64,000 nucleotides of DNA from positions 38,649,001 to 38,713,000 of the forward strand of contig NC_090291.1 in assembly GCF_037392515.1 (NCBI RefSeq). Direction: 5' to 3'. The stretch is from Haliotis asinina (taxonomy: Eukaryota; Mollusca; Gastropoda; Lepetellida; Haliotidae). The notes under the pieces were generated by a model. The model was not told the DNA's origin and ran no database searches. It saw nothing but the letters and a program-made list of their open reading frames with translations. Of the stretch, positions 18,847 through 30,625 are shown in pieces (position 1 is the first letter of the stretch; the number at the start of each line of letters is the position of its first letter). The position numbers were made by a program, and so were the translations under genes.

Positions 18847-18964
18847 TGGGAAGTCTAGTGATCAAAAGTACGATTTCCAACATGTACAATGTGTCTGGTG
18901 TCCCCTGCTGTGATTTTGTCGGAATACAGCTAAAGCGGCGTAAAGCCATATTCACACGCTCACT
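18847..18964 (+). mobile_element. SINE family B copy, diverged
   Basis: Plus-sense copy: GAAGTCTAGTGATCAAAAG is a worn tRNA-like head, followed by GTGTCTGGTGTCCCC, then AAGCGGCGTAAAGCC and a CACTCC tail. It follows the PAN exon at 19025-19330 on the opposite strand. Confidence 0.7.
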
Positions 18965-19024
18965 CCATATTGAAGTGCACACTGCCTGCACAAGCGTATT
19001 CACGGTCGCAATGAAAATACGAAC

Positions 19025-19330
19025 CTTTTGCCACTGTTCAATGTCGCTGAAGATGAAGTTTGATCTGGTTACAACGCTCACGTGTTTGCTGCTGTTGCTG
19101 TTGAGGAGACAGACGCCGGAGTCTTGTTGGTATCCGAATGAGAGACACACTGACGACACAAGGCACTCTGTTGCACATGCGTAGAGGGAAGAACTTCGCA
19201 GTTTCCTGAAAGCATAGTGCTGCATGTATGTATTAGCCTGTGTTGCAGTATGCCAGTCAAAGCAGCTATTGCTGCCTACGAATGTCTTAAAACCTGGAAA
19301 AAGCAATAGAATATGTACAAAAAGCGTCAT
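19025..19330 (-). CDS. Secreted PAN/Apple-domain protein, first exon
   Basis: Start codon at 19330-19328, about 102 codons. A hydrophobic leader (LFVHILLLFPGFKTFVG) predicts secretion. The rest matches a PAN/Apple module: LYACATECLVSSVCLSFGY then GVCLLNSNS, the usual C..C...C...C spacing. The frame reaches AAG followed by GTTCGT, a weak but usable donor in phase 0, the same phase as the PAN exon of the gene at 21905. PAN modules bind proteins or sugars outside the cell. No downstream exon was found on this strand, so the gene may be incomplete or its next exon is unrecognised. Confidence 0.6.
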
Positions 19331-19944
19331 TTCCTTCAAAACAGCCGAGTCAAATACAGCTGCAAATAGTCTGTATGAGAGCGACAACGTTCATGGATTG
19401 TTGTTGCGTTTCATTAATATCGTGTGTGTGTATAAGTAAACCAACATTGATTTTGCTTTTACAACCATAATTAATTATGCATGCCGTTGTATGACAACTA
19501 AATGTTGCTCGGCAACAATCTCATCTATATAGCTATAGCCGTATTGTATTCTATCCCAAATCTGTATCAGATTTCCATTTGCGCTCGAGATAATGCACAA
19601 CACTAAGACATGCATATGTGTGAGAGTAGCAGGCCACGGCTTGGAGAGTCAGCCCTATAAACCCCAGGAAGCTAGTGCAGTAACAGGTTCTACTTATTAC
19701 TGGGACATTGGAGTATCTACTGGTTAAAGCTTTTTTCCGATTAACAAATGATTAAAGGCTGATTCCCAGCACAATGTAAAGCACATTTCTGGTGTTCCAC
19801 GCTGTGATAGCGAAAAGGGTCATAACGCTATATTTTTCTGTATAGTATTCTCTTTCAAACAGCAGGCAAGTACTGTTAAACGTTATGTACCCGTCTAAAT
19901 GATCTGTTATAAATGTCTGCAAATATAATAATGTATGTGACAAC

Positions 19945-20098
19945 CAGGGCCCCGTTTCACAAAGCTCTTGAGAGCTAAAGATCTCGTAACTGTTCTCGTA
20001 GAATTCATACCTCGTATACTGCAACATAGGAGATACCAATGTTACGAGAAAGGTTACGAGATCTTAGACTTACGAGAGCTTTGTAAAACGGGGCCCTG
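19945..20098. mobile_element. Palindromic MITE (CAGGGCCCCG ends)
   Basis: A 154-bp element whose ends are CAGGGCCCCGTTTCACAAAG and the complement of CTTTGTAAAACGGGGCCCTG; inner arms GATCTCGTAAC and GTTACGAGATC extend the pairing. A related copy is at 41470-41594. Target duplication is not clear. Confidence 0.88.
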
Positions 20099-20697
20099 AC
20101 GTGGATAGAAACGACCCTGTGGCAACCTGTGCTGGTAGTGATGGGTGGTCAAAAGCATCTGTTGGGCAGACTTGGTCACACATATGATTGCAATACGACG
20201 TACCCTCAGTGTTCGCGTTAACGCAGAAACCTGCGTTTTTCACGCAAAAAAAAGAGAGTAAAAACACGCAAATATTTTGGGTATTGCGTATTTTGGACGC
20301 ACAGATTCTGATCTAGCTACTTTGAAAAAGTACCCGATAACAGCAATATATAATGAACAAATACATTTTGAAATGACTCAGGATGAAAATTCCACATGCA
20401 ACAGATTTGGGCTATATATTTACTATCTATTTCTGCATCCACTCGTAAAAAACCTACCCACTGCCGGTTACTTAAAGTCTTGTGGAGCAACGGACACATT
20501 CACACACTGAATATATACTTCCTTTCAAAAGTTAAGACGCCCTTCAAACAAACAGTATATGTTAGTTAGATAGTTTAAAGTTTAAAATCAATATAGAGAG
20601 CATACTGCTTTTGACAATGCCGTGCCGCTCTTAGTTATAACGTCACACAGGCACAGCAATATATGGTATCATCAATAGACTATCGACGTACACCAGA

Positions 20698-20842
20698 CAG
20701 TGAGTTAGCAATATTCCAGCAATATCACGGCGAGGGGCACCAGAAATGGGCTGCACTATGATATTGTATCCATGTAGGGAATCGAACTCGGGCCTTCATC
20801 GTGACGAGATGACGAGATCGTGACGAGATGAAGGCTACTTGA
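20698..20842 (-). mobile_element. SINE family B copy
   Basis: AGCAATATTCCAGCAATATC core, CGGCGAGGGGCACCAGAA, box B as GGGAATCGAACTCGGG in plus sense, then a short GACGAGATCGT duplication where the head should be. Confidence 0.82.
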
Positions 20843-20849
20843 ACGCAGC

Positions 20850-21715
20850 GTCAGAGATGTGTTGATTCACATGTGTCCATTTGCTGTGCTTGTATAGCAT
20901 CTACAGTTAGATATAGAAATTATTATCGGAACGCTTTGTACGTGTATATCTTCAAAGGCCTCTCCCATGTTCATGCTCCCAAAACAACCCTCTTTCATGT
21001 TTCATAAATCCATATTTATGAAATAATTTATGAAATAATCTTAGTATATTTATTAATACATCTGAGTTCAGCGTTAAAGAACAAACTAACCTGTTACCTC
21101 AAACTGACGATCGCAATGCTTTCTTAGGTTCAGTCCACGTGAATTGTGACTATTAATCCCGCATTTGTAGAAACAGAAAACCAGCACTTCTAAATTCAAT
21201 GCGTTATTTGCATGTACAACAAAACTGACGTCTCGGGTATGTTCTAAAGCTAAAAAAGTACATGGTTGCACTAAGAACGACACAGGATATTGAAGTTATT
21301 CAAGCACTCAGGTTGTTTCCTTAACAGACACTTTTTAAGCGTCAGTGTAACATATCGGAATCGTTTAATGGAATCTGCTTTTAGCTGTTACGCCATGCGT
21401 TACTGGAGAAGGGTTGTCGGATGCATTTACATTTCTAAGATTCGACGGATGATTAGAAAATGTTCCCTTGATCTGTTAATTAAGAAATATTGACTGTAAC
21501 GGCTATCACACAAAGATACGTGCAGATACGTACATATTGGCGTTGCTATAACAACAAAATAATGCTCGTACATACGTATGTGTTAATCAATGATCAACCC
21601 TGTTTCTTCAGTGACAAAGAGGGTGCGATTAACTACGGCGTGATTCGCAATGAACAGGAGTGTTTTTCATGTGATGTCTTTATATTTGGTAGAAACTATT
21701 CGACTGGGTTTCTAG
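20850..21715. other. Stretch without recognisable gene
   Basis: No exon with credible borders, no repeat. It precedes the PAN gene at 21905 and could hold its promoter, but no motif stands out. Confidence 0.4.
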
Positions 21716-21718
21716 CTT

Positions 21719-21802
21719 GATGAAGTTGGCCCGTATTGCAAGCTGGTGATACGTCAGTGAGATGAAGTTGGCCCGTATTGCAAGCTGGCGATACGTCAGT
21801 AA
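21719..21802. repeat. 42-bp tandem duplication
   Basis: Two nearly identical copies of a unit starting GATGAAGTTGGCCCGTATTG, about 100 bp upstream of the start codon of the PAN/EGF/mucin gene. Confidence 0.95.
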
Positions 21803-21904
21803 CTATCATCTGATCGTTTTGAGCATGGAACAGACTTTTTCTGGTTTAACTTCAACACCCCATATTTAGCCGTCATCTAGTTACCAGAGAAGGTATTTTT
21901 AGCA

Positions 21905-22328
21905 ATGAGAACGTTGGACCTAACACGAACGTGCCACATGTTAGTTCTTTCGCTTTGTTCAGAAATATGTTATGCAAATACTTTTTGGGAAATGACAAAC
22001 AATGGTGCTGACATGCAAACATGCGCGTTCCCTCAGCAGAGGGGGATGATGTCAAAAGGAGTTGTGTTCCTATCCCAAAATTTGGCCACAGAATTCCAAT
22101 GCTTCGCTTTGTGTTCATATACAAGGCCATGTGACAGCTTCTATTGGCTTCAGACGGCGCTACTTTGCCAACTCGGAAACAGTTTGGAGAAAACAACCGA
22201 TCCTTTTTTACCTGTTCATAAGGAGTATAAAGGAACGGCTGAACCCTTATGCATGGTAAGAAAGACAGCTAGATGCATGTGCACGAAACTTTCAGATATT
22301 ATGGCGCACCGTAATGATCGACATATAT

Positions 22329-22383
<55 letters not shown>

Positions 22384-24096
22384 TGAGAACTAAAATATTT
22401 AATGAGTCATGATCATTTAGTTGTTCAATATTCAAATTGCATAGCGGATTTCTGTGAATAATCTAGTTTTTACCAGACAATCCAGTGATCAAGTTCATGA
22501 ACATTATTATACACTTTGGGGTTACGATGACGAGCCAACCAAGCCAGCGAGCCCTGCAAGCAAAGGTTGCTGAAGAGCAATATTAAACCAGATCTCCACG
22601 AGGGTTTCCTTAGTCCCTACATATATCGCCCAGGAAGGACGACCATGACACGATTCTGTTGCCGTTATGGACAAGTATCTCTGAATCATTATATTGCTTT
22701 CAGAATGCGAAGCACGCATGCGCTCATCGGCCTTGTGGGATCTACGAGGTGTGCATACCTGTACTGGCTGCCGTTCATCACATCTGTCTACCAACAGGTA
22801 TAATTACAAACTACATGTGCAGAAATTTGTCATCCATGTATAGAAATAAATATATTAAGAACTAATCGTTTTTTCACATATAAAAGCCGGTCTGTTCCTT
22901 ATGACTGTGGACACAATACACAAACTGATTGAAATAAAAGATCAAGAAGACATCTTTAATCCGTGTGTTGATTCACAAGACATACTGAGTATATTTCTAC
23001 GCACAAAAATATGACACGGTATAATTTTACCATTTAATTTTAACCTGAATTTAACTAACCTGTATTATCACAAAAAGAGACCCAGTGAAAAAATGTGAAG
23101 CAGTATATTTTGAAAATATGTTTTCGTATGGTTTCCCTTTTCACCCTGGCACACACGTATTTAAGGATTTCACCATAATGCTTTGAGCTGCATTGGTGGG
23201 GTGTGGTAGTCTAGTGGTCAAAGCGTTCGCTCGTAATGCCGAAGGACCGGGTTCGATTCCCCACATTGGCAGAATGCTTGAGGCCCATTTCTGGTGTCGC
23301 CCTTTCTGTTATTGCTGGAATATTGCTAAAAGCGGCGTAAAACTCACTCACTCACTAAAAACGTGCATTACGTCGGGCTTTACTCACACACCAAACTGTA
23401 CCATCGTGATGGACAACATATCAGACACACAGTTCAGCGGGGCTTTGACTTCACCTTGCTAACTTACTCTTTTCACGTTTAAATATAGCGGGTTTGCCAG
23501 GCACTACACCTGCAACACACACAGTCCTTGGTGGAATGGCAACACTGATGCTTCCTCCCCCGTCAACACTGACCAGCGTTAGCCGAGCAATGAGTACCAA
23601 TATAACGGCTTCAACTGTGGCAACGTCGTCAGAACTGACCAGTGAAATCACTGAATCACCATCGCTGCCCAGTGAAAAAACTGAATCGCCATCGCTGCCT
23701 GGTGAAACTACTGAATCACCATCGCTGCACAGTGAAACTACTGAATCACCGTCGTTGCCTAGTGAAACTACTGAATCACCATTGTTGCCTAGTGAAACTA
23801 CTGAATCACCATCGCTGCCTGGTGAAACTACTGAATCACCGTTGCTGCCTAGTGAAACCAGTGAATCTTCATTACCGGCCAGTGAAACCACTGAATTACC
23901 GTCACCAGTCTCCAGCGAAACAAATGCTGCTTCGTTTGGGGGAGCTGACCACACGGCTGCAGAATCGTCAGCATTGACCAGTATACGACCATCAGCGGTG
24001 ACCAGTGCCATCACTGACAAATTGTCCGCCTCGACTGGTGAATCAACCCAACCTCCAAATACAACCACTTCAAAACAACCATATGTTTGTAAGTAA
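21905..24096 (+). CDS. Secreted PAN + EGF-like + mucin-repeat protein
   Basis: Three exons fit together. Exon 1 (21905-22255) has a hydrophobic leader (HMLVLSLCSEICYA) and a PAN/Apple-like module (FQCFALCSYTRPCDSFYW, then LCQLGNS). Its donor is ATG/GTAAGA in phase 0. Exon 2 (22704-22797) is an EGF-like module (HACAHRPCGIYEVCIPV, then HICLPT) with acceptor GCTTTCAG and donor in phase 1. Exon 3 (23489-24088 or to the stop at 24096) begins AGLPGTTPATHT and is a Ser/Thr/Pro-rich mucin stalk with about nine 10-residue repeats (TESPSLPGET). It ends at VCK-stop or at a donor GTAAGT lying over that stop. No membrane segment was seen, so the product is probably secreted and O-glycosylated. It is a paralogue of the gene at 39215. 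Confidence 0.7.
22324..22384. repeat. (ATTT)n microsatellite in intron 1
   Basis: About fifteen ATTT units, shortly after the exon 1 donor of the PAN/EGF/mucin gene. Confidence 0.97.
22455..22576 (-). mobile_element. SINE family A remnant
   Basis: Keeps CCAGACAATCCAGTGATCAA and AAGCCAGCGAGCC, and loses the segment before GGTTGCTGAAG. It lies in intron 1 of the PAN/EGF/mucin gene. Confidence 0.7.
23195..23356 (+). mobile_element. SINE family B copy, full length
   Basis: Best preserved family B copy. Box A region GTGGTAGTCTAGTGGTCAAA and box B GGGTTCGATTCCCC are intact, as in a tRNA gene. Then come GCCCATTTCTGGTGTC, GCTGGAATATTGC, AAAAGCGGCGTAAAAC and a CTCACTCACTCA tail. It is in intron 2 of the PAN/EGF/mucin gene. 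Confidence 0.95.
23650..23890 (+). repeat. 30-bp coding minisatellite (mucin stalk)
   Basis: About nine tandem 30-bp units encoding TESPSLPGET-type decapeptides. The unit length keeps all frames open, so a 111-codon plus-strand frame and a 205-codon minus-strand frame also appear; these are by-products. Confidence 0.93.
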
Positions 24097-24169
24097 TATT
24101 ATTCATCGAATATTTTCTATTTATATTTGTAACACGATTCTTAAATTTATCTTGCCGCTATATTAATTG

Positions 24170-24770
24170 TGCATTCTCTGTATACCGAGCGGCGATTCGC
24201 CTTAAACTGATGGCGGTGACCGTAATTATGTTTATTGTCTGTGGACATTCTTTGTATACCGTCTGGTAATTCGACTTGAACTGTCCCGGTGAACGTAATT
24301 ATGTTCATTATGATCGGGACCCCTGAAGGTCCGGGGTAGAAAAGGCATTCAGCAACCCATGCTTGCCATAAAAGGCGACTGTGCTTGTCGTAAGAGGCGA
24401 CTAACGGGATCGGGTGGTCAGGTTCGCTGACTTGGTTGACACATGTCATCGGTTCCCAATTGCGCAGATCAATGCTCATGTTGTTGATCACTGGATTGTC
24501 TGGTCCAGACTCGATTATTTACAGACCGCCGCCATACAGCTGGAAGATTGCTGAGAACGGCGTAAAACTAAATTCACTCACTCAGTAACTCACTCACTCA
24601 CTCATTATGATCGGACACCCTCTGTTTTACTGTGTGGCGATTCGCTTTGAACTGTTGGCAGTGCACACATTAGTGTTCAGTATGACTTAACATTTTTTGT
24701 TTACCTCGCGGCGATGCATGCTTTTCGGATTTTGATTTGCTTTCAACTGTTCGCGGTGATTAGCAATTAT
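24170..24770. repeat. About 75-bp degenerate tandem repeat, split by a SINE
   Basis: Four degenerate units share GGCGATTCGCNTTNAACTG and GCGGTGANCGTAATTATG-type words (near 24186, 24263, 24637 and 24711). The family A SINE at 24318-24601 sits in the second unit. Confidence 0.8.
24318..24601 (+). mobile_element. SINE family A copy with target duplication
   Basis: Full-length plus-sense copy, from GACCCCTGAAGGTCCGGGG to a CTCACTCACTCA tail. It is flanked by the 13-bp duplication TCATTATGATCGG (24305-24317 and 24602-24614). The sense strand clearly ends in the (CTCA)n tail, which defines the direction of the family. Confidence 0.94.
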
Positions 24771-25084
24771 CCAGGTGAGAGTCAATCACGACACGCGTCT
24801 GACAATATCTCGTGCAGCACGCGCATCCCAACACTGTTTTTGCGACACCGTATCGTAGTTTTCCATACATACTGTTCTAATCTTCTTCAAACAATTAGCC
24901 ATGCACAAACACAGAGTAAGATATTTTATACGTAAATTAGGATTAACTTGACTACTTTCCGCGAGCTACAGCCGAACTCAGATTTCTCCTGTACTCAATA
25001 TATTTTATTTTTACCCACATTTTCTTATTAGAAAAACAGGTATTGGCACGTGGATATTTAAGATACAACTTGCATACCGAAACG

Positions 25085-25596
25085 TAAGTCTCATTAACCT
25101 ATTCAGACATTGACCTACTTTTCATCTGATTCGTGTGAAAGTGAAAATTAACACCAGAACCAACTCTGGTTAAAATGAATTCCAATTCCTTGTTTCATAT
25201 GAAACTGGCATTTACAAATGAATTTTAATTTTAAACTTTAATAACACCGTCTTTCTATATTTTTGTCGAGGTTCAGGCAGCATACCTTAACTATAGAATC
25301 ACAGACTGTCCTTGTTTGGTGTGGTCGTAAAATCATTCACAATGCATGTGACCCACTGGTTAAAACTGTTATATGTTTTTGTGCTCTTATTCAGCTTAGT
25401 TCTGTAACGCACAATGAAGTTGATGTAATATCAGTTCTGTCACAGACTGCCAAACTTTTCTAGCGGCAGAGCCTCGTTTTGAGATTTCCAGGATTTCCAG
25501 GTTTCCGTTTGTCAGAGCTAGCAGAACGACAGAGCACGCTCTACGACGTGTTTGCTAGGATTAGAAGGAGCTTAGTGTTGCAATATACAAGTGTGT
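25085..25596 (+). repeat. Dispersed repeat R1, copy 1
   Basis: About 510 bp that matches 37866-38385 in reverse orientation along its whole length. Shared words include GTCGAGGTTCAGGCAGCATA and GCAGAGCCTCGTTTTGAGA-like blocks. No coding frame is conserved between the copies and no clear terminal repeat is visible, so the class is unknown. Confidence 0.85.
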
Positions 25597-25739
25597 AGAT
25601 TTATCAGATCATACTGATTAATATCTATGCATCCAGTTAAATGAAAAAGTCTAAAAATTCTGGACTGGTTATCACACTAAGTTGCGCAATAGGACCGAAC
25701 CAAGTAAACAGGAAACGAGACTGTTTTGTAATCAATGTT

Positions 25740-28700
25740 TTGACATGTTATTAGCTATTTCTAACTTGAAAATAATCAGTCATAATTGTAGAGGTCTACA
25801 AAATAATTTTAAACGAAAAAAGCCTTAGAAGTTCATAGATAGAAAAAGGCAAACATATATTGCTTACAAGATGTGAACTTCATGTCAAAACAAATTCAAA
25901 CAGTTAAAAAACAGTGGGGTTTTAACGCATGCAATGTTAGTTCATGTACAGGTAACGCTAGAGGCACTGCAATATTATTTAACAACAACTTTGATTCTAA
26001 GTTTCTAGAAAATACATGCGATAAAGATGGTAAATATGTCGCCCTCAAAATCTTGGCAAAAGAAATTAGCTACACAATTGTTAACAGTTATGGCCCAAAC
26101 AAAGATTCTCTAGGCTTCTATGAGCATATTGAAAACGTTATTAAAGATTATGATAATGATGAAACATATCTGTGTGGTGATTTCAACAGTGTTCTGAACC
26201 CACAAAAAATTCATTTAATTACAAAAATGTCAACAACCCTAAACCTAAAGAAACCTACATGGCGACTACCTACATCATTAAAACAAGCCGGGCTTGGTTT
26301 CTTCCTCTTGTCACACAACTTATTTTTGTCTGTGGATAAATGTAAAATAACACCTAGCATTTTGATTCCAAACTCTGTTGCTGAGTTAATACTAAAATCC
26401 TATCGTGGTAGGCGGTTTTGAAAATTCAACAATTCATTATTGTACGACAGAAAATATACTACTCAAAAAAAATGAAACGCATAAGCAGACTTTTTCCATG
26501 TAACATTTCGAATTTGAATCATTGGTGTGTATGTCATCAGTGTATCTATGGTAAACGCTGTCTGCAAACATTTCCGAGTTTGAATCCATTGTCACTGAGG
26601 ACAACTCGCCAAAACGCACCAAAATCTGTTTTCCTCAATAAATGGAATAAATTGTGAACGGGAAGAAATTCATGCGTTCCTTTTGTACGCACATTCCATG
26701 CATCATTTCCAAACGAATCCAGAGGTTTCAATGCTCTTGCGACAATTGACAATCTTAAATTTGGTGTTAAATGCCTAAACTTACTGAAGCTCAGCGCAAC
26801 AATGCGATTGGTCATTTTGGGGCTGGGGAGTCTCAGTCTGCGATTGCAAGGCAACTCAGTACTAGTGTGTCACAGAGTACCATACCAAGCCTTTGGCATC
26901 GCTATCACCACCAAGGGTCAATACGTGATCGTCCCAGGTCAGGTCGACCACGCCCGCTCAGGACAGGTTTATTCGGCTTCGACATTTGCGGAACAGGTTC
27001 ACCACAGCATCCTCCACAACATCGGTAGTGCCAGGACTCAGAACAATTTCTGATCAGACTGTGAGGAACCACTTACGTGAGGCTGGCATTCGTTCCAGAA
27101 GATCTTTGAGAGGACCTGTCCTTACACGTCAACATCGGCAACAATACAGACAGTGATGTGGCCAACATCTCCCATGTCCATTGCAAAGGTGGAGAATTGT
27201 TATCTTCAATGATGAGTCACGTTGCATGCAGCGACGTCTCGACGGAAGAGCACGTGTGTATCGACGTCGGAAAGAACGCTTCGTTGCAAATTGTGTACAG
27301 GAAGTGGACAGATTTGGCGGTGAAAGTGTCATGGTTTGGGCTAGAATCTCATATACTGATAGGCCGCATACAGCAAGAATAACCAGGGATTTCCTTACCC
27401 AGAACAACGTTCGGGTTCTTGACTGGCCCTCACGACCACCGGATCTTAAAATCTACACTGAAGCAATATGAAGTCAACGAAAATGGCAATATGTCGTATT
27501 CACTAGATTATCAACTACTATTTGCAACCTTATTACAAAGTATCAAGGCCAAGACAATTTATTACTTTTCCACAAAGAAGAAAATACAAAATAAAACGGA
27601 AGTTGATCTTGAAAAAGAAGTGAGTGTTCTAGAAATAAGCATAGATAAAGTAGACAACATATATAAATGATAAGACTAGTTTATTGGATAGTATAAAGAC
27701 TAGTTTATTGGAAAGTATAAATGATATTAAATTAAGGTTAGATAAAAGTAAAATACAAGAAATGCTTACAAAATCAAAAGCTACGTGAATTGAAAAAGGA
27801 GAAAACCCACAACATTCTTCTTGAAACTAGAACCGAGGAACTTCCTAAATAAATCCTTTACAGAAATAGAAAACAGACGGGTATATGCTGAAAGATATTG
27901 AAAGTATTATAAATAAAACTATAAATTACTATAGAAACCTTTACCAATCTGAAGGTCTTCTCCCAATTGCTTTACAAGAAGTTTGTAAAACTACAATGTA
28001 CCTTAATTAACTGAAACTCAAAAACAAACTTCAGAAAGAAACTTGACCATAGCCGGACTAGCAAAGCGTTTGAAGGAATGAAAAATGAAAAAGGTCCTGT
28101 CCTGATGGCTTTACATCGGAATTCTACAAATTCTTTTGGAAAGACATAGGTATAATTCTACTTAATTCATTAAATGATGACTACGAAAAGGGAACAGTTT
28201 CCGTTTCACAAAAGCAAGGTTTAATAACTTGTATCCCTAAGGGAAACAAACCAAAAACAATAATTAAAGAACTGGCGCGTTCTTTCACTTTCAAATATTG
28301 GAGATATTTCATCTTACAATATTGGAGCGGCGGCAATCCCAAACCGAATTAAAAGCATTCTACCGTTTGTAGTGCAGGAAGATCAAACAGGTTCTGTGAA
28401 AGATATAGGGGAAATAATTTATGGTATTATGGACTATACTGGCACTTTCCAAATTCCTGGTTTTGATCTGAACAATGTTTATACGCCATCTATAAAACCC
28501 TGCAATCTTTCACACGCTTTTCTGGTCTAAAGGTTAATATAGATTAATATGGATAGGATCCAAGAAACGATCTCGTATCAAACTATATAGGGAGTGGAAA
28601 TCTGACTGCCTCAGACTGACTACAAACTGTTGGAAATAAATTTAGATAATGATATGGATAAAAAAACAACATAAACGAAATGAATTATGAAGAAATATCA

Positions 28701-29560
28701 ATACAAATAAAGCACTTAAGGAACATCTGGTTAACAAGAAATCGTACACCTTATAAAAAAGAATCACTGTTTTATAATCCCTCCTCCTGCCCAAGTCACC
28801 TGTTTTCTGCCTTCCCCGCCCACCTGAATTTCTCATATACAATTTCAAAAAGCAATGTTTTAGATTTATATGGCGAGACAAGCCAAATAACGTAGAAAGA
28901 GATACTGTTGTTCTAAATCCGTAATCCGTGGGGGTTTCAGTTCCAATAATTAAACATGTCATATCTTCAAGACTAAAGTGGGTACAGAGATTACAAAGAA
29001 CCTCATCAAACTCTAAGACGTTATTAATGCATAGATTACACAGTCAGTATTTATTGTGGACATCAGATAAAACGTATTGAAAATAGAGTAATTCATGCTA
29101 TTTTAAATCCCTTTTCAATAGAAGTCTTTAAAGATTGGTCTAATATTGTTAGAAGATACAAATTAAAACTTCGAAGCGAACAGCATCCTAACACTTGCCT
29201 CATATGGAATGTAAACGATTGCTCCGTGCATCGAAAAATGTCACACGCGGTGTTGTCAGTGTTTGCCGCACTGGTCTCAATCACATGTTGCTTTATGTGA
29301 TATTTGTAAAGAGCGTACAAAGGGAAATAATTCTATGGGGTTCGCTTGAAATAGGGGTCGGTAGAGGCCGCGAGAGTCGATTATTGCAACGTTGCATTAA
29401 TTCAAATTCAAACTTTTAATTTCATATTGTAATCTTAATACGCAATTATTTTGGAATAAATCACATAATAGCTGATACAGTCAATGAGAGAAATGCAATA
29501 TTGAATTTTAGAGAAGTGGGGAGTGATAATGTGCCTTTAAGACAAAATTTCACTCAATGG
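25740..29560 (+). mobile_element. L1-like LINE, decayed, interrupted
   Basis: The start of the endonuclease domain is readable (ISHNCRGLQNNFKR, then YLCGDFNSVLNPQ), followed by decayed linker sequence. The element continues after an inserted Tc1 transposon with reverse-transcriptase blocks near 28100-28260 (CPDGFTSEFYKFFWKDIG, LITCIPKGNKPK) and 28270-28420. The order and motifs are those of L1/Tx1-type LINEs: PDG.T.EFYK..W and a proline-rich NWRP-type step. Many stops and frame changes are present. The 3' end is uncertain, near 29560. Confidence 0.8.
26455..27455 (+). mobile_element. Tc1-like transposon inside the LINE
   Basis: The left end, ATACTACTCAAAAAAAATGA, resembles other Tc1 ends here. 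The transposase starts MPKLTEAQRNNAIGHFGAGE (26771), with a GRPR hook (RSGRPRPLRTG). A catalytic block RIVIFNDESRCMQRR appears near 27195 and VLDWPSRPPDL near 27420. The second Asp block is missing and the NPIE Glu motif is lost at the right edge. It is internally deleted and frameshifted, so it is dead. Confidence 0.82.
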
Positions 29561-29564
29561 AGCG

Positions 29565-30625
29565 TATGACTACAAATGATATGCAGCTATTTCTGTTACA
29601 TGGTCACCAAGTCCTCCTTTGCATGTATGTACTTACGGATCATATGCTACTATGTTTAATCTGATTGTTTATGACTTTGACAGAACGAACCTTTATGTCA
29701 TAGACGATTAGCATGACCTATTATAATGAGCGATAAAGCCAATACGGAGTTCTGTCATAAGGTTGTATGCCCCAGCTCTCTAACAATACACCGGCTGATC
29801 AATGTCAGCCCGGGTGGAAGGAAATTGGACTTACCTCCCTTACTGCGTCGTCTCCTCTACAGGCTTTCCCGTGAAAATGTCTTCCAATAAGAAAACGATA
29901 GTGTCCACTTGCAGAAAGGCACATTTTGTAATATTGGGTTTTTGCAAATAATAGGTGTCATGAAGACAAGAACTGGATGGATGTCGATGTCTTTATTGTG
30001 ATGGACACGATGTTTCGGGGTGTATTCCTACTCCTTCATCAACAGACAGCTATATAGGTACATGTGAAAAAAAACAGTTATGAGTTAACAAGGGAAACCA
30101 GACCCTAATTGGCACTAAATTAATAGATGAACAATTGAAACCTAGGGATTGTTAATCCAGGCATTGGCAGGAATGGCTGATGATGTAACATATGCTAGTT
30201 AATGGTTGTTTTCAGCGACTGGACTGATATGGAATATGACATGGGAACTGACATATGATAATGTCTAAATACATCGGTGACCTACATTGATGCACGGGTT
30301 TCAGGCTTTTTTGGCAGTATTGGCTAAGGTCGCAGCATGTAGGACGCAAAGTCATGTCACCATGACAAAGTGATATTTTGCTTAAGGACATCGTATGAAG
30401 ACTATGAAACCCGCACTATCCTACCCGGAGTTCCATGCGGCCAGCTAGCTTAGTATCTTTGCCACAGGCCAGAAAGATGTGACGATTCCTCACATCTTAC
30501 ACAGTCCATTTAATATTATGTACACCATTTCTTAACTTCTTTAGTTTGTGATGAATCTACACATCTAATTAAACATCGTTGTAGAATGGTTTAGTTTCAC
30601 TGAGAAACTATCCTAAAACGTATAA
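29565..30625. other. Stretch without recognisable gene
   Basis: Between the LINE and a mariner end. A word CGATGTTTCGGGGTGTATTC near 30010 resembles a motif near 34397 and may mark a further repeat family. No exon was found. Confidence 0.4.

Noticed and set aside
20070-20267. Cysteine-rich minus-strand frame (SYCNHMCDQVCP)
   Set aside because: No convincing donor, overlap with a MITE border, and no recognisable fold.
23195-23270. Genuine tRNA gene
   Set aside because: Boxes A and B are present, but no acceptor stem pairs, and the sequence continues into the SINE body and tail.
23451-24068. 205-codon minus-strand open frame
   Set aside because: It is the complement of the 30-bp mucin repeat, whose unit length keeps every frame open. 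The plus strand has splice borders and a leader exon.
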